Positions 29,220 through 38,103 of a DNA stretch of 64,000 bases are shown here, piece after piece. Position numbers and translations under genes: made by a program. Within the stretch, counting starts at the first letter, position 1; each line of letters starts with the position of its first letter. Location of the stretch: assembly GCA_947630755.1 (NCBI GenBank), contig CANRIU010000002.1, positions 46,899-110,898 on the forward strand, in the 5' to 3' direction. The stretch is from an uncultured Oscillospiraceae bacterium (GTDB lineage: Bacteria; Bacillota; Clostridia; Oscillospirales; Oscillospiraceae). The notes beneath the pieces were generated by a model. It was given only the letters and a program-made list of their open reading frames with translations. It made no database searches and was not told where the DNA came from.

Positions 29220-31121
29220 TTATCTTGCGTTTTTCTCCGCCAGAGCCCTCTCCTGCTCGTCGAACTGGAGGGTGTACAGCTTGTAGTAGCGGCCCTTTTT
29301 GTGGAGAAGCTCCTGATGGGTGCCCTGCTCCTTTATAACTCCGTGGCTCAGGAGGATGATGTTGTCGGAGTGCTGTATCGTGGAAAGCCTGTGGGCCACG
29401 ATGAGCATGGTGCCGATGTTCTTCATCTTCTCAAGGGAGTCCTGAATCAGAAGCTCCGTCTCCGTGTCGATGTTGGCGGTGGCCTCGTCAAGGATCATCA
29501 CCTCCGGGCGGTGGAGGATCGTGCGGGCAAAGCTTAGAAGCTGGCGCTGTCCGGCGGAGAAGTTGTTTCCGCGCTCCCGGACAGGCTCGTCAAGGCCGCT
29601 GTCCAGCTTGTTTATGAAGTGGTCGGCGTTCACATACCTGCACGCCTGCCACACCTCGTCGTCGGTGAAGGACTCCTCCCGGAGGACGATGTTGGAGCGG
29701 ATGGTGCCTGAGAACAGGAACACATCCTGGAGCATCTGCCCGAAATGGCGGCGGAGGGATGCGATCTTGATTTTCCTTATGTCTATCCCGTCGATGAGGA
29801 TCTGCCCCTTCTGGATGTCGTAGTTACGGCAAATAAGGGACAAAATCGTTGTCTTTCCCGAGCCCGTGGCTCCCACGAAGGCCACTGTCTCCTTTGGTTT
29901 GACGTGAAAGCTCACGCCCTTGAGGACCCACTCCCCGGGGATGTAGCTGAACCACACGTCCTTAAATTCTATCTCGCCTTTTATGTGGTCGAGCTCCATG
30001 GCGTCGGGCTCATCCACAAGCTCCGGCTCCATGTCGAAGATGGAGAATATCTTCTCCGCGGAGGCGAAGGCAGACTGGAGCTGGTTGAACTGCTCCGCCA
30101 GCGTCTGGATGGGGTTGAAGAACTTGGAGATATACATATAGAAGCTTACAAGCGTCTCGCTGGCGATGGTCTGCCCGAGGAAGGTGGTGTCCCGGATATA
30201 CCCCCGCCCGCAGAGATAAAGAAGGCACAGTATGGAGCTGATGTAGAGCATATAGACCATGGGCCTGAAAATGCCGAACACCAGCGTCATGTTCCGCCGG
30301 GCCACCCGGAGCTTGTCGGATTTGTCAAGAAACTCCTCCATCTTCGCGTCCTCGCGGTTGAATATCTGGGTTATCTTTATCCCGGAGAGGTTTTCAGAGA
30401 GGTAGGTATTTATGTCCGTGGTCCGGTCCTTCACCGTGCGGAAGGCCCGGCGGGTGAAGGTTCGGAAGATAACCGTGAAGGCCACGAGGAAGGGTATGAA
30501 GCACAATACCATCAGCGTCAGCTCGTAGTTTAAAAGGAGCATCGCCGCCAGAACGCCCGCAATGACGAACACGTTGCGTATCATGTTCACAAGGATGTTA
30601 GTGAACATCATGGATATGGCGTTTGTGTCGTTGGTGACGCGGGTGACGAGCTTTCCCACGGGTATCTGGTTTAACTGGTTGTGGGAGAGGCTCTCAATGT
30701 GGATAAACAGGTCCTGTCTCAGGGCGGAGAGTATCTTCTGCCCTGTCTTCTGGAGAAGTATGGACTGGAAGTATGTGCTCACAAGTGAGATTATGAGTAT
30801 GGATGCGTAGATGGCGACCCGGATGAAAAGCTCCTTCAGCTCAAAGTCCTCTTTAATTATCTTCTCGATATTGCCCACAAGGAGAGGTGATATTATGTCG
30901 TAGGCAATGGCGAGCATCATCATAAAGAGCACTGCGACGAAGCTTTTCCAGTAGGGCTTGGCGTAGGGCAGCATCCTCGCCATGATCTCCCCGTCAGGGA
31001 CGTTCCTGTCGTAGGTCACGGCGGCCTTGCGGCGCTTTAAGGAGATATACGCCGCGACGAAAATAACGGTGAAGGTGCCGATTATGGCGCCGACGATGTA
31101 GAGCGGTGCAAACTCACCCAT
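29220..31121 (-). CDS. ABC transporter ATP-binding/permease (heterodimeric exporter half)
   Basis: VGATGSGKTTI, SAGQRQLLSFART, DEATANIDTETE; start at ATG 31121. Confidence 0.92.
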   Translation of the reverse strand: MGEFAPLYIVGAIIGTFTVIFVAAYISLKRRKAAVTYDRNVPDGEIMARMLPYAKPYWKSFVAVLFMMMLAIAYDIISPLLVGNIEKIIKEDFELKELFIRVAIYASILIISLVSTYFQSILLQKTGQKILSALRQDLFIHIESLSHNQLNQIPVGKLVTRVTNDTNAISMMFTNILVNMIRNVFVIAGVLAAMLLLNYELTLMVLCFIPFLVAFTVIFRTFTRRAFRTVKDRTTDINTYLSENLSGIKITQIFNREDAKMEEFLDKSDKLRVARRNMTLVFGIFRPMVYMLYISSILCLLYLCGRGYIRDTTFLGQTIASETLVSFYMYISKFFNPIQTLAEQFNQLQSAFASAEKIFSIFDMEPELVDEPDAMELDHIKGEIEFKDVWFSYIPGEWVLKGVSFHVKPKETVAFVGATGSGKTTILSLICRNYDIQKGQILIDGIDIRKIKIASLRRHFGQMLQDVFLFSGTIRSNIVLREESFTDDEVWQACRYVNADHFINKLDSGLDEPVRERGNNFSAGQRQLLSFARTILHRPEVMILDEATANIDTETELLIQDSLEKMKNIGTMLIVAHRLSTIQHSDNIILLSHGVIKEQGTHQELLHKKGRYYKLYTLQFDEQERALAEKNAR

Positions 31122-32895
31122 TGTGCTCGCCTCCCTCCTCCTCGAGCTTCTGGAGGTCCACCATGTGGTGGTACGCCGGGCAGGTATCATAGAGCTGCGC
31201 GTGGGAACCCACCGCGACGAGCTCGCCGTCCTCCAAATAGAGTATCTTGTCCATCCGCTCTATGGTGGATATGCGGTGGGCAATAAGTATGGTGGTCTTG
31301 CCCTCCCGGGAGGAGGCAAGATTGTTGAGTATGGTTTTCTCCGTGTCGGTGTCCACCGCGGAGACGGAGTCGTCAAGTATAAGTATCGGCGCGTCCTTCA
31401 AAAGCGCCCGGGCTATGGATATTCGCTGCTTCTGCCCGCCGGAGACCGTGACTCCCCGCTCGCCGAGGACAGTGCCGTAGCCCTCGGAGAACTCCTTTAT
31501 ATTGTCGTCCACGTCGGAGAGGACCGCCGCATGGACGACCTTCTCCATGTCCGGCTCCCCGGTGGTGAAGGCGATGTTCTTTGCTATGGTGTCGGAGAAA
31601 AGGAAGTTGTCCTGTGGAACATAGGCGCAGGCGGCACGCACGTCGTGGATCTTCACGTCGTTTACGTCGTTTCCGTCCACAAATACAGTCCCGTCGGGCA
31701 CGTTGTAGGTCCTGAGTATCAGGTCCACCAGCGTCGTCTTTCCCGCGCCTGTGCGGCCCACTATCCCCACGCTCTCCCCGGCGTTTATGGTGAAGGAGAC
31801 GTTTTTGAGCACGTCGTACTCCCCGTCGGGGTAGCGGAAGGTGAGGCCGCGAAATTCAATGTCCCCCCGCACATGCTTAAGCTCCCGGGCGCCCTCCCGG
31901 TCCACCACGTCCTGCTTTGCATCCAAAAGCTCCGAAATGCGCTTTAAGGACGCCTTGCCGCGGCTTGTCATGTCGATGAGCTCGGAAACCGCCATTATGG
32001 GCCAGACGATCGCGGTGAAGTAGCCGATATACTCCACCAGCTGCCCCGGGTTGAATACTCCCTTGTGTACGAGATACCCGCCGTAGCCCAGAACCACGCA
32101 TACTACGGACTCCACAAACAGCGTCACAAGTATGTGCAGCAGCACCGATGCCCGGGTGAAGTCCACATTCGCCTTCTCGTTTTCCTGATTGAGCTTTTTA
32201 AATGCCCAGAGCTCCTTTGCCTCCTTGACAAACGCCTTAATAACCGCGATGCCGGAGAAGGACTCCTGAGAGAAATCGGAGAGGCTTGAAAACGCCGCCT
32301 GACGGATGTCCCACTTCTTCTCCATGTAGTTGCCCACGATGGTGGAGATGCAAAAGAGCAGCACCATGGGTATGAGGGAGAGCCCGGTGAGAAGTCCGTC
32401 CATCTGGAACATCTTTCCAATCGACATGATGCCCAGTATGAGCGCGTCAGCCAGCATCAGAAGGCCGTTTCCGTAGCAGTCCTGCACAGTCTCCAGGTCG
32501 TTGGTGAAAAGGCTCATCAGGTTTCCAACCTTGTTCACCTGATAGTACTGCTGGCTCAGGTCCTTTGCGTGGTCGAACATGGCGTTGCGGATGTCGGTCT
32601 CAACCCTTATGGCCGCGCCGAAGAAGCTCACACGCCACAAAAAGCGCCCGAACACCATGGCGACGACAACAACCAGCATGGGGAGGGCTATCTCATCAAG
32701 GAGAAAGTCCATGTCGAAGGTCCTCATCACGCCGTCAAGCATGACCTCGCCGTCGTTCATGCCGTTGACCACCATCTGGTAGAGCCTCGGGACCACAAGC
32801 TGCATATAGTCCACCAGCCCCAGAGCGACAAGCCCAATCAGCAGCCACGGGCCGTACTTTATGTAGTATTTGTTTATATGCTTACCGAAAATCAT
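31114..32895 (-). CDS. ABC transporter ATP-binding/permease (heterodimeric exporter half)
   Basis: VGRTGAGKTTL, VSGGQKQRISIARALLKDAPILILDDSVSAVDTDTE; start at ATG 32895 with GAGG; overlaps partner gene by 8 bp. Confidence 0.92.
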   Translation of the reverse strand: MIFGKHINKYYIKYGPWLLIGLVALGLVDYMQLVVPRLYQMVVNGMNDGEVMLDGVMRTFDMDFLLDEIALPMLVVVVAMVFGRFLWRVSFFGAAIRVETDIRNAMFDHAKDLSQQYYQVNKVGNLMSLFTNDLETVQDCYGNGLLMLADALILGIMSIGKMFQMDGLLTGLSLIPMVLLFCISTIVGNYMEKKWDIRQAAFSSLSDFSQESFSGIAVIKAFVKEAKELWAFKKLNQENEKANVDFTRASVLLHILVTLFVESVVCVVLGYGGYLVHKGVFNPGQLVEYIGYFTAIVWPIMAVSELIDMTSRGKASLKRISELLDAKQDVVDREGARELKHVRGDIEFRGLTFRYPDGEYDVLKNVSFTINAGESVGIVGRTGAGKTTLVDLILRTYNVPDGTVFVDGNDVNDVKIHDVRAACAYVPQDNFLFSDTIAKNIAFTTGEPDMEKVVHAAVLSDVDDNIKEFSEGYGTVLGERGVTVSGGQKQRISIARALLKDAPILILDDSVSAVDTDTEKTILNNLASSREGKTTILIAHRISTIERMDKILYLEDGELVAVGSHAQLYDTCPAYHHMVDLQKLEEEGGEHNG

Positions 32896-33042
32896 AATTA
32901 ACCTCTCGCAGTGAATAAAAATTGCGCGCAACCCATATTTCTCGCAAGGAAATTCATTATAACACAGGGTGATTTAAATTACCACGGGTTTTTATAAATA
33001 TTTGATTGCGATTCTTGCTGAAAAATCACCACAGTCGAAAAA

Positions 33043-33352
33043 GCGCCCGCCTTTGATAAAGGTGGGCGCACAGAGTGTTGAAAAAGCTTCGCAGAATTTC
33101 GCGCCCGCAGGCGCGAAAAAAATTCAATGCAAAATCCGGCGACATGTGCGTCGGATTTTGCCCCATTTAGGTCCCCGGATGTGCGCCCGCAGGCGCCATT
33201 TCGGAGCGCAACCGCCCGTAGGGCGGCTCTTAGCGCGGAGATGTGTGCGGCCCTTCGGGCCGTGCGCGCAGGGGATCGGCAAATTTCTTCCGTCGGCAAA
33301 GGCAAAGCCTTTGTCGACGGCTTGAGCGCCCGCCTTTGATAAAGGCGGGCGC
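33043..33352. repeat. intergenic array of about eight hairpins bounded by two copies of one palindrome
   Basis: Palindromes at 33043-33069 and 33326-33352 (gcgcccgcctttgataaaggYgggcgc), plus 33097-33118, 33129-33161, 33183-33196, 33212-33226, 33248-33262, 33290-33320. Confidence 0.88.
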
Positions 33353-33372
33353 AGGGACCAATTATAAATACC

Positions 33373-34845
33373 TTACGGTTCGTTTACTATCCCGGCGAAC
33401 AGGGGAAGGCCGTTTTGCGTAATGCTGAATATGAAGGGGCGGTCGAATGTTATCTCCACCTCGTCGTCCGGCGGGGGCGCTGCCCCGGGGGCGATTATCA
33501 GGGTGTATGCCGCGGCCTCGCAGCCCTCCTCGTCCACCTTCACTCTCGCCCCGTGGAGAACGGAGGACACCCAGACAGGCACGGAGCTCTCCGGTACTAT
33601 CCGGGAGAAGTCCGCCTCACCCATGTCGAAAATGTCCTTTACCCCGAGGGCGCTCAGCGCCCCGGACAGGTCCGCCTCCCCTGCCACGTCGAATTTCGGC
33701 AGCCGCAGATGGACTCTGAGGCTCTTTTGCTCCACTCCCTCCGGTATCTCCCCGTAGTATGTGAGAAAAGCAAGGGCCGTCTCATCCGACGCCAGCTCCT
33801 CCGGGGACACGCCCTCGTCGGGGAGTATGAGGCGCATCTCGCCGCCGCTCTCAAACCGGATGCTGACGGCGGCAAAATTGTCCGTCCAGTAATAGCTTAG
33901 TTCTCTGAAGGTCTTGCGCATAAAATCCCGCTCCACGTCGCCATTTCGTGCGTGGAAGGTCATGGCCGTCGTCTCCGCCGGGTCAAATTGACTGCCCCAC
34001 ATATCGGAGAAGTAAAGCGTCCCCGCAAGGGCTATCGCGGTGTCCTCCGGAAGGGAGATGCCGCCCGCGCTGTCATCGAGAAGCCCACCTGTGTGGCCGT
34101 TGAGCCAGTCATGGAGCGCGCGGTCCATCCCGGCGGAGCCCATTTTTCCCCGGTAGACGTAGGCGCGAAGGTTTGAGGCCAGCTCATCCACGGTTTGCTG
34201 AGAGTAGTCCCAGTCGTCCCGGAGCCAGAGTGAGCAGGACGCCTCGCTCTTATATGTGCCGTCGGCGTTATATAGGGCGTCCCAGAGCCTCCCGGCGGCC
34301 TCAGTGAGGCTATCAGCGGGGAGGTCGAGGAGGTCTAGTATCTGCCTCTGGCTCTCCCCCGCCGTAGTCTCGGCGAGCATGGCGAGGGTGAGGTAGATGT
34401 TCGCCGGGGAGATAACGCTGTTTCCGTCTCCGGACGATCCAAAAAACGCGGGAAGCGCGGTTTTAGTAAAGTTTGTGATTCTCTCGCGCTCATCGGTGGA
34501 GAGGCGTCTCAGTCTGTTGTCCTCCACCCACTTATCGTAGTCTTTCTCGTTATAATCGATCCCGTTCTTCGTCTCGGGGTACTGTGGACGGTCCGGGTAC
34601 TCGACCCGGACAAGAAGCTCCACACTCTCGTCCGTCGGCTCGTCGCCCGGGTATGGACTCCCCGGCGCCTCCGGGGCGCCACTGGTGTCACGCAGAATGG
34701 CAAAGCCACCGGCAGCTATGGCGAGGACGAGCACCGCCGCCACGGCGCCGCGCCAGACGGACTTTGTTTTCCTTTTCCTTTTTGCTCCATCCACAAGGTC
34801 GTCACGGATGTCGGTGACGCCGTCGAAAAGGTCCTCACTTTTCAT
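33373..34845 (-). CDS. membrane-tethered serpin with cytoplasmic anti-sigma-like N-terminus
   Basis: MKSEDLFDGVTDIRDDLVDGAKRKRK + TM + serpin domain: VISPANIYLTLAMLAETTAGESQRQIL, VKVDEEGCEAAAYT hinge, FDRPFIFSITQNGLPLFAGIV. Confidence 0.85.
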   Translation of the reverse strand: MKSEDLFDGVTDIRDDLVDGAKRKRKTKSVWRGAVAAVLVLAIAAGGFAILRDTSGAPEAPGSPYPGDEPTDESVELLVRVEYPDRPQYPETKNGIDYNEKDYDKWVEDNRLRRLSTDERERITNFTKTALPAFFGSSGDGNSVISPANIYLTLAMLAETTAGESQRQILDLLDLPADSLTEAAGRLWDALYNADGTYKSEASCSLWLRDDWDYSQQTVDELASNLRAYVYRGKMGSAGMDRALHDWLNGHTGGLLDDSAGGISLPEDTAIALAGTLYFSDMWGSQFDPAETTAMTFHARNGDVERDFMRKTFRELSYYWTDNFAAVSIRFESGGEMRLILPDEGVSPEELASDETALAFLTYYGEIPEGVEQKSLRVHLRLPKFDVAGEADLSGALSALGVKDIFDMGEADFSRIVPESSVPVWVSSVLHGARVKVDEEGCEAAAYTLIIAPGAAPPPDDEVEITFDRPFIFSITQNGLPLFAGIVNEP

Positions 34846-35398
34846 TTGTAACTCCTTCCTTCTCAAGCTCCGTCCGGAGCGCGGCGCGCATACGCCGCAG
34901 CCTCTGGGCGAGGGTGTTCGGACGGACAAGCTCGCTTTTTGCGATGGCCTCCACGCTCTCGCAGTACCAGTAGCGGCGGATGAAAATATCTCTGTCCCGC
35001 TTTGGAAGCCCGTCCAGCCATCGGGAGATCAGCTCCGCGAGCTCCCGGCGCTCCATCTCCAGCTCCACGCTGTCCGCCGACGGCAGGCAGTCCGCCAGCT
35101 CCTCAAGCTGCTGCTCGATCCCGGAGTACCGCTTTGAAGCCCGGTTTCTCCTGAAGCGGGAGACGGCCAGATTCCTTGTTATCCTGCCGAGAAACGCCCG
35201 GAGCACCCCAGGTCTCTCCGGCGGGATCCGGTCCCAGGCCGCAAGGTATGTGTCGGAGGCGCACTCCTCCGCGTCCTCCCGCACGCCCAGGAGCCGCAGG
35301 GCAAGCGTCTCGCAGAATACGCCGTATTTCGTTCTCGTCTCCTCGATGGCTCGCTCGTCCCTGGCAAAATACAGTTCTATGATCCCCTCGTCCAGCAT
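34835..35398 (-). CDS. ECF-like sigma-70 family RNA polymerase sigma factor
   Basis: 187 aa; ALRLLGVREDAEECASDTYLAAWDRIPPERPGVLRAFLGRITRNLAVSRFRR and a C-terminal HTH. Confidence 0.85.
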   Translation of the reverse strand: MLDEGIIELYFARDERAIEETRTKYGVFCETLALRLLGVREDAEECASDTYLAAWDRIPPERPGVLRAFLGRITRNLAVSRFRRNRASKRYSGIEQQLEELADCLPSADSVELEMERRELAELISRWLDGLPKRDRDIFIRRYWYCESVEAIAKSELVRPNTLAQRLRRMRAALRTELEKEGVTNEK

Positions 35399-35482
35399 AT
35401 CCCGTCTCCCCTTTATTTGATGGGCCCTTCATAAAATAAGTCGCAAATTTCGGGGCTATGTGACATTCTCGGGAAAATTATA

Positions 35483-35848
35483 TCACACTCCGCCGTCCGC
35501 CTCAAGGAGCGTCTTTAGCTTCACCAGCGCGCGCTTTTCTATTCTTGAAACATACGATCTTGATATACCCAGCCTCTCCGCCGTCTCCCGCTGGGTGAGG
35601 GGCTTGCCTCCCCCGAGGGCGTAGCGCAGCGTCACTATCTCCCGCTCCCGGTCGTCAAGGGCCGTCTCCACATGGCGGCGCAGGTGGAGATATATCTCCT
35701 CGGAGCTCAGGCGCTCAAAAACGTCGTCCTCGGCGCATATCACATCCATCAGCGACAGGCTGTTCCCGTCGCCCTCGGCGTCTATCGTGTCGGAAAGCGA
35801 CAGCTCCCCCGCGCTCTTGCGCTGTGAGCGAAAGTACATAAGTATCTC
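35483..35848 (-). CDS. sigK: RNA polymerase sigma-K, C-terminal half (split gene; regions 3-4)
   Basis: EILMYFRSQRKSAGELSLSDTIDAEGDGNSLSLMDVI...LDDREREIVTLRYAL...LTQRETAERLGISRSYVSRIEKRALVKLKTLL, the SigK/SigE C-terminal signature; lacks regions 1-2. Confidence 0.93.
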   Translation of the reverse strand, partial: EILMYFRSQRKSAGELSLSDTIDAEGDGNSLSLMDVICAEDDVFERLSSEEIYLHLRRHVETALDDREREIVTLRYALGGGKPLTQRETAERLGISRSYVSRIEKRALVKLKTLLEADGGV

Positions 35849-37529
35849 ATTTGCTATCCTTACATAACGTCCCGGAGCTTGTTGGCGGATCTGAGTTTTC
35901 GCCCTTTTCCGCCACTTCAGTACCGCTGTATTTTTCTTTTCCGGCGCCGCGGAAATATACCGTGAGCGCCTCGCCGTCCCACTCGACCCTTCCGATTACG
36001 GCGCGCAGCGCCTCCCGGCGCTCCGGGATCCCGCAGGAGGCGAGGGCCGCGGGGAAGCTCAAAAGCTCCTTAGCTCCCCCGGTCTCATCGGCGGCCTTCT
36101 CCAGCTCAAGGAGTCTCCGGCGCAGCGCGCCCCCCTCGGCGTGGAGCCTGTTTATCCGCTCAAGGAGATACTCCTCCGCGGGGCCCGAGCCGCCTGTTAT
36201 GGCGTTGAGGGCGTTTTCTATCTCCCGCTCGTTCTCCCGTATCCGCTCTCTTAGGGCGCGAAGCCCATCCCCGTCTCCCCCCCGCCCCCGGTCCGCCGCC
36301 TCCAGCATGGCGGCGAGAGCCTCCCGCCCCTGCCCCGAAAGCCTCCCCGCCGCCTCCAGCACCGCCCTGTCGGCCTCCGCCCCGGGGAGGCTCCCCATCC
36401 GGCACAGCGCCCCCCGGCTGCGCTCCCGGGTCTCGCAGATGTATATATATTTTTGCCCGTCCCCGGAGGTGAGCTTCGGGCGCATGAATCCGCCGCAGCA
36501 CCCGCACCTGAGAAGTCCAGATAGCAGCGCGGCGCGGCTGCGCGGCCTTCCCCGCCCGGTGACGGCCCGGCGCTCCAGCATATCCTGCACCCTGGTCCAG
36601 ACATCCCCCGTGACTATCCCCGGGTGCTCGCCCACAGCCACTACCCAGTCGGACATCTGGCGGATGACCGCCCCCTTACCCGGGGTCTGGAGCGTCCTGT
36701 TGTAGGCCATGACGCCGTGCTCCCCGTCAAAGCTCTCCCGCGGCGAGCACAGGTCCGCGCCCCGGGCGGAGAAGTACTCCCAGGTCCAGCCGTCGGCGGC
36801 GGCGTACACCGGGTTTGTCAAAATTGCCCTTATGGCGACCCGGGAGAATGGCTTCCCGGTCCTTGTCACCGCGCCCCGCCTCAAAAGCTCAGCGTCGGTT
36901 CCCGTGAGGGACCCGGTCGCGAGAAAAAGCCTGAATATCTCCCCCACCATCTCCGCCTCCCCCGGCTCCAGAATAAGGCGGCTTAAGCTGCGCGCCCTGC
37001 CGTCCGGGCCTTTGCCTGTCACCCTCTCCGAGCGGTAGCCCGTGGGCGTCACACCCCCCAGCCACCTTCCCGTTCGGGCAAGCAGACGCATATTGTCCCG
37101 TATGCGCTCCGCTATCGTCTCCCGCTCAAGCTGTGAAAATACCGATGCTATGTACATCATCGCCCGGCCCATGGGTGAGGAGGTGTCAAACTGCTCCCGG
37201 ATGGAAATAAAGCCGATTCCCCGCCGCCCAAGCTCCTCAATGAGGCCCGCAAAGTCCCCGATGCTCCTGCTTATCCTGTCAAGGCGGTAGACGACTATCG
37301 CCAGGAATGGGCTTTTTTGCGCGTCGGACATCATCATCTTAAACTGCGGCCTGTCAAGTGTCCCGCCGGAGAAGCCCTCGTCCTCGTAGACCGCAGCCCT
37401 GTCCGACGCCTCCGGCCCGAAGTGCGCCGTCAGATACCCCCGGCACAGGCCGATCTGGTTTTCCACGCTCTCCCCCTTTCCCGTGAACCGGGACTTTCTT
37501 GAGTATATGGCGAATACGCCCTCATCCAT
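35847..37529 (-). CDS. large serine recombinase (SpoIVCA-like), predicted sigK-element excisionase
   Basis: FAIYSRKSRFTGKGESVENQ catalytic N-terminus, VVYRLDRISRSIGDFAGLIEEL, recombinase zinc ribbon LRCGCCGGFMRP..YICETR; start ATG 37529; stop TGA overlaps the recombination core. Confidence 0.93.
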   Translation of the reverse strand: MDEGVFAIYSRKSRFTGKGESVENQIGLCRGYLTAHFGPEASDRAAVYEDEGFSGGTLDRPQFKMMMSDAQKSPFLAIVVYRLDRISRSIGDFAGLIEELGRRGIGFISIREQFDTSSPMGRAMMYIASVFSQLERETIAERIRDNMRLLARTGRWLGGVTPTGYRSERVTGKGPDGRARSLSRLILEPGEAEMVGEIFRLFLATGSLTGTDAELLRRGAVTRTGKPFSRVAIRAILTNPVYAAADGWTWEYFSARGADLCSPRESFDGEHGVMAYNRTLQTPGKGAVIRQMSDWVVAVGEHPGIVTGDVWTRVQDMLERRAVTGRGRPRSRAALLSGLLRCGCCGGFMRPKLTSGDGQKYIYICETRERSRGALCRMGSLPGAEADRAVLEAAGRLSGQGREALAAMLEAADRGRGGDGDGLRALRERIRENEREIENALNAITGGSGPAEEYLLERINRLHAEGGALRRRLLELEKAADETGGAKELLSFPAALASCGIPERREALRAVIGRVEWDGEALTVYFRGAGKEKYSGTEVAEKGENSDPPTSSGTLCKDSK

Positions 37530-37584
37530 TTTACCGCCCCCTCCTGCCAATATAGTCGGCGGGCAGGTCCCATAGAATAGGAAA

Positions 37585-37616
37585 ATGCCGGAGGGGACTG
37601 GGTCCCCCCCGGCAAA
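37585..37616 (-). terminator. terminator-like imperfect hairpin at the 3' end of the cargo operon
   Basis: tgccggaggggac-tgg-gtccccccccggca downstream of the last cargo gene. Confidence 0.5.
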
Positions 37617-37634
37617 GCGGTTTATTGCCGGAAT

Positions 37635-38099
37635 TCAGATTTTTATCCCGTACCTTATCTCGTTTTCATAAAAGGCCGGGTCGTCCGGGTCTTTAAGCTC
37701 CACGGTGTCCTTCGGCTCAAGGACGAGCCCTCTTGCCCCGGCGGCGGAGGTAAATGCCGCGAAGCTCGCCGCGTTATTCTTCGCTATGGTGACCTCTACC
37801 CCGCGCCCGGAGGCGGCGGCGTCGTCAAGGACCCGGTCAATCAGCCTGCGGGAAAGCCCCCTGCCCCGGTACTCGGGGAGGATGCCTATCTGCCAGACAA
37901 ATATCGTCTCCGGTGTCTGGACAGTCATGATATACCCCGCGCATATGCCGTCGTCCTCAAGGATATAGCTCCCGGAGCCGAAATATTCCGCCGCCACCCA
38001 GTAGGTGTAGCTGGTGTGCAGGTCCAGCGGCGGGCAGGACCGGGCCATATGGCGCAGAAGCCCCGCGTCGGAGCCCGCTGCGTTTCTCAGTGTTATCAT
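37635..38099 (-). CDS. GNAT acetyltransferase, EctA-like
   Basis: CPPLDLHTSYTYWVAAEYFGSGSYILEDDGICAGYIMTVQTPETIFVWQIGILPEYRGRGLSRRLID resembles diaminobutyrate acetyltransferase motifs. Confidence 0.75.
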   Translation of the reverse strand: MITLRNAAGSDAGLLRHMARSCPPLDLHTSYTYWVAAEYFGSGSYILEDDGICAGYIMTVQTPETIFVWQIGILPEYRGRGLSRRLIDRVLDDAAASGRGVEVTIAKNNAASFAAFTSAAGARGLVLEPKDTVELKDPDDPAFYENEIRYGIKI

Positions 38100-38103
38100 T
38101 GCT

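Noticed and set aside
33043-33352. CRISPR array
   Set aside because: The units are different hairpins without a constant repeat and unique spacer pattern.
35483-35839. Free-standing 118-aa sigma factor
   Set aside because: It contains only the C-terminal SigK regions and joins in frame to the N-half at 59162; better explained as half of a split gene.
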